Positions 1 through 8,532 of a stretch of DNA of 64,000 nucleotides are shown in pieces (positions within the stretch are counted from its first letter, which is position 1; each line of letters opens with the position of its first letter). Under the pieces are notes generated by a model. That model saw nothing but the letters and a program-made list of their open reading frames with translations. It made no database searches and was not told the DNA's origin. Made by a program: the position numbers and the translations under genes. This DNA is from UBA4427 sp045106235. Lineage in GTDB: Bacteria > Myxococcota_A > UBA9160 > UBA4427. The DNA is taken from the NCBI GenBank assembly GCA_045106235.1, contig JBGCEJ010000023.1:186001-250000 (forward strand). The letters run 5' to 3'.

Positions 1-882
1 CTCAAGCGCTTCGTCGTTCATGCGCAGCCGGAACAAGCGGTCTCCGCGGCGCCGCCAATCGGCCGCGCGTCGGAGCGTCTTGCCGAGATGCGCTTCGATC
101 ACATCGAGGCGATGGCTGGCTTGCTCGGCCTCTTCCTTGTTCGGATGGGAGTACCAGAGCAGTCGCCAGGTCACGCCCGCCGCCAGATCCTCACCCGAGC
201 GCTCTTCGCTGCGAGCGACCTTGCGCAGAAGTGCGGCGCGCTGATCATCTTCGTTGGTTTCGGATAGCGCGGCGGCCCATGCCTCTCGGGCACCGGTTTC
301 ATCGCGTTCCGCAATGCGTGCTTCGCCAATCAGCGCATGCAATTCCGAGCGCAGCGGCGACTCCCGATACGTGGCCAGGGTCTGGGCTGCGATTTGTTCC
401 GCTTCCGCGGCCCGTCCCTTTGAAAACTGCAGACGAGCGCGCCGTAGGCCCGCATGGTCGCCCACGATGGGATGTCGCTTCGCCAGCTGGCCGTAAATCC
501 AGTCCGCATGGGCATCGTCGTCCTGAGCGATGGATTCTTCCGCCGCGCGGAACAGCGCTGCGGGATCATCGAAGAGCGCTTCGCTCTGGGCTCGCAGAAT
601 TCGGTCCGCCGGGGGCATCGGCATTTCGCCGACCAGGCCGGGTGTTGTCCGGCCGGTCGCCTGGCTGCGAATCGGCTTCAGTGTTTTGGGCTTGCTCGTG
701 GTTGTTTGAGTCGGAGCGGTCGCGGGGCCGGGGCCGGGGGCGGATGCGGGGGCAACCGCGGCGGGCGCGCTGGTCGCGGGCTCCGAGACGGCGGCCGCGG
801 ACGAGACGAGTCCCGTGGCGAGCAACCCGGTCAGGCCGGTCAGCATGAAGGAATTCTGTCGGCTGCGCTTCAACAAGTGCAT
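1..882 (-). CDS. soluble lytic murein transglycosylase-like protein, N-terminal part (runs off window)
   Basis: Reading the minus strand from an ATG at 882 gives an open frame of 294 residues that continues past base 1, so the C-terminus is missing. It begins with a short basic stretch and a hydrophobic signal peptide (about residues 13-33), followed by an Ala/Pro-rich linker. The rest is a run of short helices (for example ALFRAAEESIAQDDDAHADW, then further A/E/R-rich helices) like the TPR-type superhelix that precedes the SLT domain in Slt70-family enzymes. Those enzymes cleave peptidoglycan in the periplasm to 1,6-anhydro-muropeptides. The catalytic SLT domain is not visible, so the call rests on architecture; another TPR-type secreted protein is possible. 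An in-frame ATG at 846 is an alternative start but would shorten the signal peptide's basic end. Confidence 0.6.
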   Translation of the reverse strand, partial: MHLLKRSRQNSFMLTGLTGLLATGLVSSAAAVSEPATSAPAAVAPASAPGPGPATAPTQTTTSKPKTLKPIRSQATGRTTPGLVGEMPMPPADRILRAQSEALFDDPAALFRAAEESIAQDDDAHADWIYGQLAKRHPIVGDHAGLRRARLQFSKGRAAEAEQIAAQTLATYRESPLRSELHALIGEARIAERDETGAREAWAAALSETNEDDQRAALLRKVARSEERSGEDLAAGVTWRLLWYSHPNKEEAEQASHRLDVIEAHLGKTLRRAADWRRRGDRLFRLRMNDEALE

Positions 883-1078
883 TCTCGATTCAGAGGACTC
901 GCGCAAAGTCTCGCGTCGATCCCCGTCGGCTGTCAATTGGACCGAAACCACCCGTTTCTTGCGCTGGGCTGGTCTCGGTCCAGCGGTCGAAAGAGTGATT
1001 TCATGGGCCCGCCTCCGTCGCCCGATTCGTCTCAGGTGAGTGCCATCCATTGAGGCAAAGGGCACGCGCAGTTAATGT

Positions 1079-2491
1079 GTGGCGACTTTGACTCCCTTCT
1101 CGCCTAAAAATCATTCTTGGCCGCGTGCTGCGGACTTCAGTCGCCTCTTTGCGACCCTTCTGCCGCTGCTTTTGTTCGCGTATTTCCTCCTTGGGAGCGC
1201 GGGCTGCGCCCGGGATACGCGTCCTGAGGCGCCGGACTCTGTGACGGGTCTCACTTCCGGACTCGGAGCCGATGCGACGGCGGAGTCAGTGGCCGCGGAT
1301 GAAAGCGCTGCGGATGGGCCGGCCGAATTCGCGCGCGGCCTTTGGGTGCTTGCGGAGGGCAGCGAGCGGGTGCTCGCCGACGCCACTCGGGTGAGCCCCC
1401 TGCTCGACCGTGCTGAGCGGCTCGGTGCAACCGATCTCTTCGTCCAGGTCTACCGGGGTGGGCGCGCCTTCTATCCGGCGGGTCCCGGGATTGAACGTGC
1501 GGTCGAAGCCGAGGCGGACGTGCTCGCCGACCTGATTGCACGCGCGCAGGCCAAGGGGCTTCGAGTTCATGCTTGGGTCAACGTGCTTTCGCTTTCGACG
1601 CGCAAGGACGCGGCGATGATTCGGGATCTGGGCCGTGACGCGATTCTCGTCGATCGCCAGGGCCGATCGATCCTCGACTATCCCGACTTCGAACTCCCCC
1701 AGCCGGACCGCCGCTACTACCGAATGGGGACGCGCGGCATCTACCTCGATCCCGCGCATCCCGCCGTGCGTGAGCGGATCGTGATGACCTACCTCGACCT
1801 GATCACGCGCTACCCCGAACTCGACGGCCTTCATCTGGATTACATCCGGCACCCGGGCGTGCTGCCTTTTAGTCCGGGGTCGCGCTTCGGCGTCGGTCTT
1901 GAGTTTGGATACGGTGCGCCGAGTCGAGCGCGCTATCGCGCGGAGACGGGACGGCCCGATCCCATCGAAGGGGCAAAGCCCGGCGTTGTCCGAGGGGCAT
2001 CGGCTTGGGATGATTGGCGCCGGCATCAGGTGACCACGCTGGTCGAGGAAATCGCCTCGGTCACGCGTACGGCGCGCCCTGGCCTCGTCGTCTCTGCGGC
2101 GGTCATCGCGTATATGGACCGCGCCTATCTTTCGCTTGCGCAGGACTGGAAGGGATGGCTTGAAGCGGGTTCGATCGATCTGGCGATTCCGATGGTGTAC
2201 ACGCTCGATGACCGCCTGCTTCGCTACCAGCTCGAGAACTATGCGGGGTGGCCGGACGCGAAACGGATTTGGCCGGGCGTAGGCGTGTGGCTCTTTGATG
2301 ACACGCCACAGCGTGCGGTGGGGCAGCTCGAGATTCTTCGCCGCAACGGTTTCTCGGGGGAAGTGCTCTTCTCCGACGATGCCATTGCGAAGGCGTCGAT
2401 TCTGGAAGCGGCCTTGGCAGAGCTGCCGCCGAGCGCAGCGCGAGCTGAGCGCTCACAAGGCCAGGCTTTGGGGTACGAGGCGCGGGAATGA
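1079..2491 (+). CDS. GHL10/DUF187-family glycoside hydrolase-like lipoprotein
   Basis: A 470-residue protein with a GTG start. It has a long N-region, a hydrophobic segment and a lipobox ending LGSAGC (Cys43), so it should be an outer- or inner-membrane lipoprotein. The body matches the glycosyl-hydrolase-like 10 family, a TIM barrel known from YngK: LWVLAEGSERVL at the start of the barrel, HAWVNVLS, YLDPAHPAVRERI and LHLDYIRHPG near residue 252, then AIPMVYTLDD further on. The LHLDYIR segment is where family members carry the barrel's acidic residues. The substrate is unknown; a cell-wall or exported polysaccharide is an inference. The next gene, queA, starts inside its stop codon (ATGA), so the two are co-transcribed. 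The start is uncertain because no good ribosome site precedes it. Confidence 0.8.
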   Translation: MATLTPFSPKNHSWPRAADFSRLFATLLPLLLFAYFLLGSAGCARDTRPEAPDSVTGLTSGLGADATAESVAADESAADGPAEFARGLWVLAEGSERVLADATRVSPLLDRAERLGATDLFVQVYRGGRAFYPAGPGIERAVEAEADVLADLIARAQAKGLRVHAWVNVLSLSTRKDAAMIRDLGRDAILVDRQGRSILDYPDFELPQPDRRYYRMGTRGIYLDPAHPAVRERIVMTYLDLITRYPELDGLHLDYIRHPGVLPFSPGSRFGVGLEFGYGAPSRARYRAETGRPDPIEGAKPGVVRGASAWDDWRRHQVTTLVEEIASVTRTARPGLVVSAAVIAYMDRAYLSLAQDWKGWLEAGSIDLAIPMVYTLDDRLLRYQLENYAGWPDAKRIWPGVGVWLFDDTPQRAVGQLEILRRNGFSGEVLFSDDAIAKASILEAALAELPPSAARAERSQGQALGYEARE

Positions 2492-3594
2492 GTGCGTCCG
2501 CTTCTTCGGAGGATGGCCTAGAGCTGCTGGACGACTACGATTTCGAGCTGCCCGAATCGAGGATTGCCCAGGCGCCCGCGGCCGATCGCGAGGCTTCGCG
2601 CTTATTGGTCCTTTCGCGGGAGACCGGAGCGGTCGTCGAGCCCGATGCCGATCACGTGGTGGCGGACCTGCCCCGCTGGCTTCGCGCCGGAGATCTCCTG
2701 GTCGTGAATGCGACGCGGGTTCTTCCTGCGCGACTCGTCGGGCGGAAAGCCAGTGGCGGCGCCGCGGAGGCGCTCTTGCTCGGGCCTGAAGCGGAGGATC
2801 CCGGCGCCTACCGGGCGCTGGTGAAATGTACGGGGAAGCTCCGGGTCGGCTTGGTGTTCCGTTTTTCGACCGCGGAGGCGACGGTTGAGTCGCTGCATGA
2901 ACGCGGTGAAGTGATCTTGCGATTCGCGCCGGAGGTGGATCCCTATTCGGTCGGTGTCGCTCCCCTGCCCCCGTATATCCGCCGCGACGGAGAGGTGGGG
3001 AGCGAGGATGATCTCGACCGCTATCAGACGGTGTATGCGCGGGAGCCGGGGGCGGTCGCAGCCCCGACGGCGGGTCTGCATTTTACCGAAGCGTTATTCG
3101 AGCGGCTGAGCGCGCAGGGCGTTGAAAAGGCCGAGGTGGTTCTGCACGTCGGGGCCGGCACCTTTCGACCTTTGGATGCGGATGCCCTGGCGACGCAGAC
3201 TTTGCATCACGAGACCTATGAACTGCCCGAAGAGACGGTGGCCGCCATTGAACGGACTCGGGCGCGTGGGGGGCGGGTCATTGCGGTCGGGACGACTTCG
3301 ACCCGGGTACTGGAGAGCTGCGTTGATGACGAGGGCGTGCTCCGTGCCGGTCGAGGCGAGACGAACTTGTTCTTGCTGCCAGGGGGGCGCCCAATTCAGG
3401 TCGTCGACGCCTTGCTCACGAATTTTCACCTACCCCGCTCTTCGCTGCTTTTGTTAGTGGCGGCATTTATGGGCCGGGAGCCGATGCTTTCGGCCTACCG
3501 CCATGCGATTGAGCGCGGGTTTCGATTTTTTTCGTACGGGGATGCGATGTTGATTTTGCCGGACCGGGTTGAAGAGGCGACCGATGCGCGCTGA
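2488..3594 (+). CDS. queA: S-adenosylmethionine:tRNA ribosyltransferase-isomerase
   Basis: QueA transfers and isomerises the ribosyl moiety of SAM onto 7-aminomethyl-7-deazaguanine in tRNA to make epoxyqueuosine. The 368-residue protein has the family hallmarks in order: YDFELPESRIAQAPA at the N-terminus, DLLVVNATRVLPARL, PTAGLHFTE, HVGAGTFRPL and TNFHLPRSSLLLLVAAFMG. Length is normal for the family. It overlaps the upstream lipoprotein by 4 bases and the downstream tgt by 11 bases. That places the transglycosylase and the following enzyme of queuosine synthesis in one transcript. Confidence 0.97.
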   Translation: MSASASSEDGLELLDDYDFELPESRIAQAPAADREASRLLVLSRETGAVVEPDADHVVADLPRWLRAGDLLVVNATRVLPARLVGRKASGGAAEALLLGPEAEDPGAYRALVKCTGKLRVGLVFRFSTAEATVESLHERGEVILRFAPEVDPYSVGVAPLPPYIRRDGEVGSEDDLDRYQTVYAREPGAVAAPTAGLHFTEALFERLSAQGVEKAEVVLHVGAGTFRPLDADALATQTLHHETYELPEETVAAIERTRARGGRVIAVGTTSTRVLESCVDDEGVLRAGRGETNLFLLPGGRPIQVVDALLTNFHLPRSSLLLLVAAFMGREPMLSAYRHAIERGFRFFSYGDAMLILPDRVEEATDAR

Positions 3595-4750
3595 GGGATT
3601 TGAGCTTGAAGTCGTGGCACAAGACGGTCTTGCGCGAGCCTCACTTTTTACGACACCGCATGGGGTGATCGAGACACCGACCTTTATGCCGGTTGCGACG
3701 TTCGGCGCCGTTCGAGGGATCAGTGCGGCTGAACTCGCAGAGGCGGGCGCGCAGATCCTGCTCTCGAACACGTATCACCTGCATGAACGACCTGGCGAGG
3801 AAACGATTGAGTCGTTAGGCGGACTCCACGGTTTTACCGGCTGGCAAGGTCCCTGGCTCACGGATAGCGGAGGCTTTCAGGTCACCTCTCTTTCGGATCG
3901 AGCGAAAATCGATGAACAGGGTGTGACTTTCACGTCGGCGCTGGACGGACGGCGGCGGGAGCTGACGCCCGAGTCGGCGATTGCGATCCAGGAGTCGCTG
4001 GGCTCCGATATCGCGATGGTGCTGGATGAGTGTCTGCCGATTGCGAGCGACGATGAGGGGAATCGCAGCAAGGGCGGCGATTCCGGCGCGCGGACGGATG
4101 ACCGCGAGATGAAGCGCGCGATGCAGCGCACCCTGCGCTGGGCTCGGAGATCTCAGGAAGCACGCACGCGGCGGGATCAAGCCGTCTTCGCGATTGTGCA
4201 AGGGGGCGCTTCTGAAGCGCTGCGTCGCGAGAGTGCGGAAGCCACGGCGGCGCTCGAATTCGACGGCTATGCCCACGGCGGTCTTGGGCTCGGCGAGTCT
4301 CGGGAGGAGCGGCGCGGGGCGGTCTCAATCGCGAATGGCGTCCTGCCGGAGGGCCAACCTCGCTATTTGATGGGGCTTGGGCGACCGATTGACCTCCTCG
4401 ACGGCGTTGCAGCGGGGGTGGACCTCTTCGATTGTGTGGTTCCGACCCGAAATGGACGCCACGGGCTGCTTTTTACGTCTCAGGGGGTCCTGGGGCTGCG
4501 GAACGCCCGTTGGGCGCGTAGCGACGACCCTGTGGACCCTGAATGCGCTTGTCCGGCGTGTCGCAATCATAGTCGCGGGTATCTGCGGCACCTGATCAAG
4601 AGTGGAGAAGCACTTGGGGCCCGCTTCGCCGCGCTTCATAACCTCACGTACTACATGAAGCTTTTAGCTGAGGCGCGCATCGCGATTCAGGAAAACCGGT
4701 TCAACCAGCTGCATGCGCGTGTTGAGGCGATCGCCGAGGAGCGGCTGTAG
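3584..4750 (+). CDS. tgt: queuine/preQ1 tRNA-guanine transglycosylase
   Basis: Tgt exchanges guanine-34 of GUN-anticodon tRNAs for preQ1. I chose the ATG at 3584, which overlaps the queA stop; a longer frame from TTG 3569 only adds residues encoded inside queA. The 388-residue protein shows DSGGFQV with the general-base Asp at about residue 94, FDCVVPTRNGRHG with the nucleophilic Asp at about 283, and the zinc site CACPACRNH followed by the downstream His. Between DECLP and TLRWARRS there is an extra Asp/Gly/Arg-rich loop, roughly 15 residues longer than in E. coli Tgt. It works directly after QueA's substrate is made and is co-transcribed with queA. Confidence 0.97.
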   Translation: MRAEGFELEVVAQDGLARASLFTTPHGVIETPTFMPVATFGAVRGISAAELAEAGAQILLSNTYHLHERPGEETIESLGGLHGFTGWQGPWLTDSGGFQVTSLSDRAKIDEQGVTFTSALDGRRRELTPESAIAIQESLGSDIAMVLDECLPIASDDEGNRSKGGDSGARTDDREMKRAMQRTLRWARRSQEARTRRDQAVFAIVQGGASEALRRESAEATAALEFDGYAHGGLGLGESREERRGAVSIANGVLPEGQPRYLMGLGRPIDLLDGVAAGVDLFDCVVPTRNGRHGLLFTSQGVLGLRNARWARSDDPVDPECACPACRNHSRGYLRHLIKSGEALGARFAALHNLTYYMKLLAEARIAIQENRFNQLHARVEAIAEERL

Positions 4751-4819
4751 AAGGTCTGCGGTGCTCGGGGCCTGCATTCGCTACTCAAGCGACCTGCGCA
4801 TCACTCCGATGTTTCCCTG

Positions 4820-6511
4820 ATGGGAAATCAGGAAATCTCTCCAGCTGAACTCGGCGTGGTTGCTTCCGGGGCGGGTTCGATCCGGTCTGAGGCGCTCTTG
4901 GCGGTGCTTTGGACCGGTCTTGCGGGAGGGCTGCCCCTGCTGGTCGCCACCGCAGGTGGAGGCTTGGCCCTCGCCGCCCTGACCTGGCTCGGAGCCACCG
5001 GCTGGGCCTTCTGGGGTGCGCGGAATCGGGCGGAGCGCCGGGATGAGGCACTGCGGCAGGTGAGTCGCGCGCTTGAGGAGATGGACGATACGCCCGTTCG
5101 GCTTTCGGGTGTGGATCAAGAGGTCGACACCTTTTTGCGACGCTGGAACGCTCTGGCTCGAAAGGTCTTTACGACGCGCCAAGCGGTGGTGGAATGGACC
5201 GAATGGTCGGCGCAGCTGCCCGAGGCGTCGAAGAGCGCCTTTGGAGAAGTGGAGCGCGGAGGCGAGAAGCAGGAGGAGGCGCTTGAAGAAGCGGCCTCCC
5301 TCGTCGCCAATATGCGGCAGTCGGTTGTCGTGATTGAGGAGAGTACGGAGCTTCTTCGGGAGGCCTCGGACGAGGCGACCTCCTCTGTGCATGAGATGAG
5401 CGCGTCGATCGATGAGATCGCGGGCAATACATCTAGCCTCCACGATGTGGTCGACGCCTCGACGACGGCGGTGAATCAGATGGGAACATCGATTCGTCAG
5501 GTGGCCAGCGGCGCAGAGCATGTGCTTGAAATGGCGGAGTCGACCGCGAGTGCCGTCGAGGAGATGGACCGCAGCGTTCAGGAGGTCTCGACGAATGCGG
5601 TTGAAGCCGCTTCGGCGACGGAGGAAGCGCATGCGGGCGCCGAGTTAGGCGCGGACGCAGTTCAGGCGACGATCGACGATATCGAGCGTATTTCCGCTTT
5701 GACGATCGAAGCGAAGGCGCGGCTGGGAGGCCTTGTCTCCGGCATTTCTCGAATCGGCAACGTCCTGGCCGCGATCAACGAGATCAACGATGAGACGAAC
5801 CTCCTCTCTCTGAATGCGGCCATCATCGCCGCTCAGGCGGGCGAGCAAGGCAAGGCGTTTCGCGTCGTGGCCAATCACGTGAAGACCCTCGCCCGCCGGA
5901 CCTCGGCGTCGACGGACGATATCGAGACGCTGATCCAGGATATTGAAGCAGAGTCGGGTGAGGCCGTGCGCGCAATGGAGGCGGGGATCAATGCGGTCGC
6001 GGCCAGCGTCGATCGTTCCCGCGACGCGGGGAATGCGCTGGGCTCGATCCGGGAATCCTGCAGGAACGCCAGCGAGCGGGTCACCGAAATCGCGCGGGCC
6101 ACCGAGGAGCAGTCCCGGAATTCGAAGGGCGTTGCGGAAGCGACCCAGCAGACGACGATGGAAATTCAGCAGATCAGCCAGGCGATCCTGGAGCAGCGCC
6201 GCGCAAGCGAGTCTCTCTTGTCGAGTGCTGAGAGCGCCCTCGAGCGCTGCCAACTGGTCCACCGGTCGACGGAGGAGCAGCGCCAGAGCAGCCGCCATAT
6301 CACCGCAGCCATGTCCGAAATCGCGAATATGATTCGGACCATGGGAGAGCAAACGCGCTCACATGCGGTCGCCAGCGAGGCCGTGAGCGCATCTGTGATC
6401 TGTTTGCTCGACGAGGTCGAGGCGACAGGGACAAGTCTTCGGCCTTTGCGTGATCTGCTGCACACAATCGAGTCGCAGGCTCTCCCTTCTGAGATTTTGC
6501 GACGGGAATAA
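4820..6511 (+). CDS. orphan methyl-accepting chemotaxis-type signalling protein
   Basis: A 563-residue protein with two close hydrophobic segments near residues 30-65 (GLPLLVATAGGGLALAALTW and the following stretch), no recognisable ligand-binding or HAMP domain, then a long heptad-rich coiled coil. Around residues 318-350 lies the cytoplasmic signalling tip: INEINDETNLLSLNAAIIAA followed by QAGEQGKAFRVVANHVKTLA. This is the conserved hairpin that binds CheA and CheW, in the variant found in many delta-proteobacterial and Frz-type receptors (AAIIAAQAGE rather than AAIEAARAGE). No che genes lie nearby. A predicted membrane-anchored, sensor-less receptor of this type may report an intracellular or membrane state. 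The input is unknown. Confidence 0.85.
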   Translation: MGNQEISPAELGVVASGAGSIRSEALLAVLWTGLAGGLPLLVATAGGGLALAALTWLGATGWAFWGARNRAERRDEALRQVSRALEEMDDTPVRLSGVDQEVDTFLRRWNALARKVFTTRQAVVEWTEWSAQLPEASKSAFGEVERGGEKQEEALEEAASLVANMRQSVVVIEESTELLREASDEATSSVHEMSASIDEIAGNTSSLHDVVDASTTAVNQMGTSIRQVASGAEHVLEMAESTASAVEEMDRSVQEVSTNAVEAASATEEAHAGAELGADAVQATIDDIERISALTIEAKARLGGLVSGISRIGNVLAAINEINDETNLLSLNAAIIAAQAGEQGKAFRVVANHVKTLARRTSASTDDIETLIQDIEAESGEAVRAMEAGINAVAASVDRSRDAGNALGSIRESCRNASERVTEIARATEEQSRNSKGVAEATQQTTMEIQQISQAILEQRRASESLLSSAESALERCQLVHRSTEEQRQSSRHITAAMSEIANMIRTMGEQTRSHAVASEAVSASVICLLDEVEATGTSLRPLRDLLHTIESQALPSEILRRE

Positions 6512-6651
6512 CCCTCGCATTTGGCGGCGTGGGCTGAAGTCTTTTCCAAGACGGGTTGAAGATCGTTCTCGGGCAAGCCGATGAGATTGATGTGTAGCGG
6601 CGGGGGACTGTGTCTCTGAACTGCCGATCAAACGCCTTCTTGGAGAAACGC

Positions 6652-7116
6652 ATGTTGATGAGATCTGACCTTCGCCTCCCGATTCGAGCCCTCTTGCTGG
6701 TCGTGCTGGCCGCCCTCCTTGGCAGTCTTGGCTGCGCCAACGGCGAATTTCGGCCGGGCGATCCCTTCGACCGAGAAGTGACGTTGAGTGAGGCACAGCA
6801 TCAGTACACGATTTTCGTGCGCTGGTCGGAATTCCAGCGCGCCGGGACCTATGTCGATCCCGATGACCGCGACGCTTTTCTGGAGCGAATGGATCAGCTC
6901 GAAGAGGCGCGCTTCACGGATTACGAGTCCGGCGAAGTTGAACTCGACGAAGAGCTCGAGACGGCCACCATCGAAGTGAAGTACATGGTCTACACGCCCT
7001 CCTCTCCCTACGAACTCGAAATCAGCGAAATCCAGGAATGGAGTCGCTCCGGTGTGAGTAATAAGTGGCAGGTGAAGTCGACCTTTGAAGGTCTTCAGCA
7101 GCTGGCCCTCAACTAA
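6652..7116 (+). CDS. small lipoprotein of unknown function
   Basis: Start taken at ATG 6652, preceded by GGAG at 6642-6645; the frame is open 14 codons further upstream but has no ribosome site. The 154-residue product has a signal peptide ending in the lipobox LGSLGC and a mature acidic domain with no motif I recognise (EFRPGDPFDREVTLSEAQHQ opens it). Alternating hydrophobic residues near the end (ATIEVKYMVYTPSSPYELEI) suggest beta strands. It is followed 21 bases later by a receiver-PilZ protein and then a secreted coiled-coil protein, so the three probably form one operon. Role not assigned. Confidence 0.75.
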   Translation: MLMRSDLRLPIRALLLVVLAALLGSLGCANGEFRPGDPFDREVTLSEAQHQYTIFVRWSEFQRAGTYVDPDDRDAFLERMDQLEEARFTDYESGEVELDEELETATIEVKYMVYTPSSPYELEISEIQEWSRSGVSNKWQVKSTFEGLQQLALN

Positions 7117-7137
7117 TACGCGAAGAGACTCGTTCCG

Positions 7138-7848
7138 ATGTCGAAGTCCGCGCGCATTCTTCTCGTTGACGACGTTCCCATGTTCCGGGATCTCGGCAGT
7201 ATCTTTTTGTCTCGGACGGGCCCCGTCGATCTTGCAGGAACGGCGGAAGCCGCGTTTATCTCCGCGGAGGAGCGGAATCCGGGATGCGTGATTTCGGATA
7301 TGCATTTGCCCGATTTAGACGGCGCAGAAGTTTGTCGCCGTTTTAAAGAAGATCCGCGCTGGGGCAAGCCTCCTGTCGTGCTGCTTGCGCGGCCGGATTC
7401 TCGGGAAGATCATGCGCGTGCGGTGCGTGCGGGCGCGGATGAAGTGCTCTTTAAGCCGCTTGAGCGCGATGCGCTGATTGCGGCGGTTCGTCGCCTCACC
7501 GATTTTGATTCGCCGCGGGGGCTTCCGCGCGCCAAGCTCGAAAGGCCCGTCGAGATCTCGGTCGGCGGACAGCGCGTGCAGGCTGTCGCCCGGAATGTGA
7601 GTCGCGGAGGCCTTTTCGTCGATGCCCCCCTCGCCTTTCCGCAATCCGAAGAAGTCTCGCTTCAGTTCAGTCTCGACGGGAACGGCACCATCGTCTCCCC
7701 GACGGCTCAGGTCGTCTGGCGAGAATCGGATGGTCAAGGTGTGGATCGCGTGGGCCTGCGATTCCTTGAAATCGACGCGCTGACAGTGGAAAAGCTCGAC
7801 CACTATATCAGCGACAATTTTCCGCGAACGCCCAGCGTTCCGGCTTAA
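7138..7848 (+). CDS. response regulator with receiver and PilZ domains
   Basis: A 236-residue two-domain protein. The receiver (residues about 6-120) has the acidic pair DD at 11-12, the phospho-acceptor Asp54 in VISDMHLPDLDG and Lys106 in LFKPL. The conserved Ser/Thr after strand 4 is replaced by Ala (VVLLARPD). Residues about 135-225 form a PilZ-like domain with RPVEISVGG, the NVSRGGLFVD motif (equivalent to D/NxSxxG) and VVWRESD. PilZ domains commonly bind cyclic di-GMP; the second arginine of the RxxxR motif is not clear here, so nucleotide binding is uncertain. It sits between a lipoprotein and a secreted coiled-coil protein, suggesting control of an envelope or motility function. Confidence 0.85.
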   Translation: MSKSARILLVDDVPMFRDLGSIFLSRTGPVDLAGTAEAAFISAEERNPGCVISDMHLPDLDGAEVCRRFKEDPRWGKPPVVLLARPDSREDHARAVRAGADEVLFKPLERDALIAAVRRLTDFDSPRGLPRAKLERPVEISVGGQRVQAVARNVSRGGLFVDAPLAFPQSEEVSLQFSLDGNGTIVSPTAQVVWRESDGQGVDRVGLRFLEIDALTVEKLDHYISDNFPRTPSVPA

Positions 7849-7865
7849 GTGAAGGAAAGATAACC

Positions 7866-8366
7866 ATGATCAGCTCCCCTCATTTTAGTTCACTCCGCCC
7901 TGTGATCGCGACGGCGCTTGCTGTGCTCGTGCTCAGCCTCACGGGACTATTTCTCTTGAGCGGTGACGCGAACGCCCAGTTTTCCACGGAGGAGGAAACC
8001 CAGGCGCAGCGCGATACCTGGCAGGAGCGCTATCGATGGCTCCTCCGCGACCAGGCCCGGCTGAAACAGAACGTGGCCAACCTGGAACGCGACTACATCA
8101 TGAGTCAGCGAAGGAACTATCCGCGCGGTGCGAATCGCGAACGGCTCGTCGTTGAGGCGGATGCCCAGCGCAAGGAACTCCGGACGATCGAATCTGAAAT
8201 CGCGGGCATCTACGCGGAAGCGCGCGCGGCAGGGATCCCGCCGGGCTGGCTCTCTGAAGTCGAGGATGAAGACCTCAGCATCCCGGCCGCCCCGGCCGAG
8301 GTGAGCGAGCCGGAAGTTGACCGCGAAGGTCGTAACCCGCTGTATCTCGACGATGACGATAACTAA
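7866..8366 (+). CDS. secreted coiled-coil protein of unknown function
   Basis: A 166-residue protein starting 17 bases after the receiver-PilZ gene, with a good ribosome site (GAAGGAAAG before the ATG). An N-terminal hydrophobic signal peptide (VIATALAVLVLSLTGLFLLS) ends near GDANAQ. The mature part is Gln/Arg/Glu-rich and helical (QRDTWQERYRWLLRDQARLK), likely a coiled coil, and ends in an acidic tail DDDDN. No family recognised. It is the last gene of the three-gene unit and is followed by a strong bidirectional terminator. Confidence 0.65.
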   Translation: MISSPHFSSLRPVIATALAVLVLSLTGLFLLSGDANAQFSTEEETQAQRDTWQERYRWLLRDQARLKQNVANLERDYIMSQRRNYPRGANRERLVVEADAQRKELRTIESEIAGIYAEARAAGIPPGWLSEVEDEDLSIPAAPAEVSEPEVDREGRNPLYLDDDDN

Positions 8367-8458
8367 CGCCGAAGCGTGAGTCCTGGAGGCAGCTTGTGGC
8401 CTTGCCTCAGTTGCCGCCTCGCGCATAAGCCGATAGTCGATCGCCGACAAAAGACGAC

Positions 8459-8498
8459 GCCCCGCAAAAGCAAAGCCTTCGCGGGGCGAGTCTATTTT
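8459..8498. terminator. bidirectional rho-independent terminator
   Basis: The arms GCCCCGC (8459-8465) and GCGGGGC (8481-8487) form a stable hairpin that is followed by TCTATTTT on the plus strand and preceded by an A/C-rich stretch. It lies between the ends of two convergent genes, so it can serve both. The remaining bases between 8367 and 8532 hold no gene. Confidence 0.7.
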
Positions 8499-8532
8499 AC
8501 AAGCCTGTTATCAAGTGAAGCTTGGGCTTCGA

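Noticed and set aside
231..1053. Plus-strand open frames of the first kilobase
   Set aside because: Arg/Pro-rich shadows of the minus-strand transglycosylase-like gene, which has a signal peptide and helical repeats.
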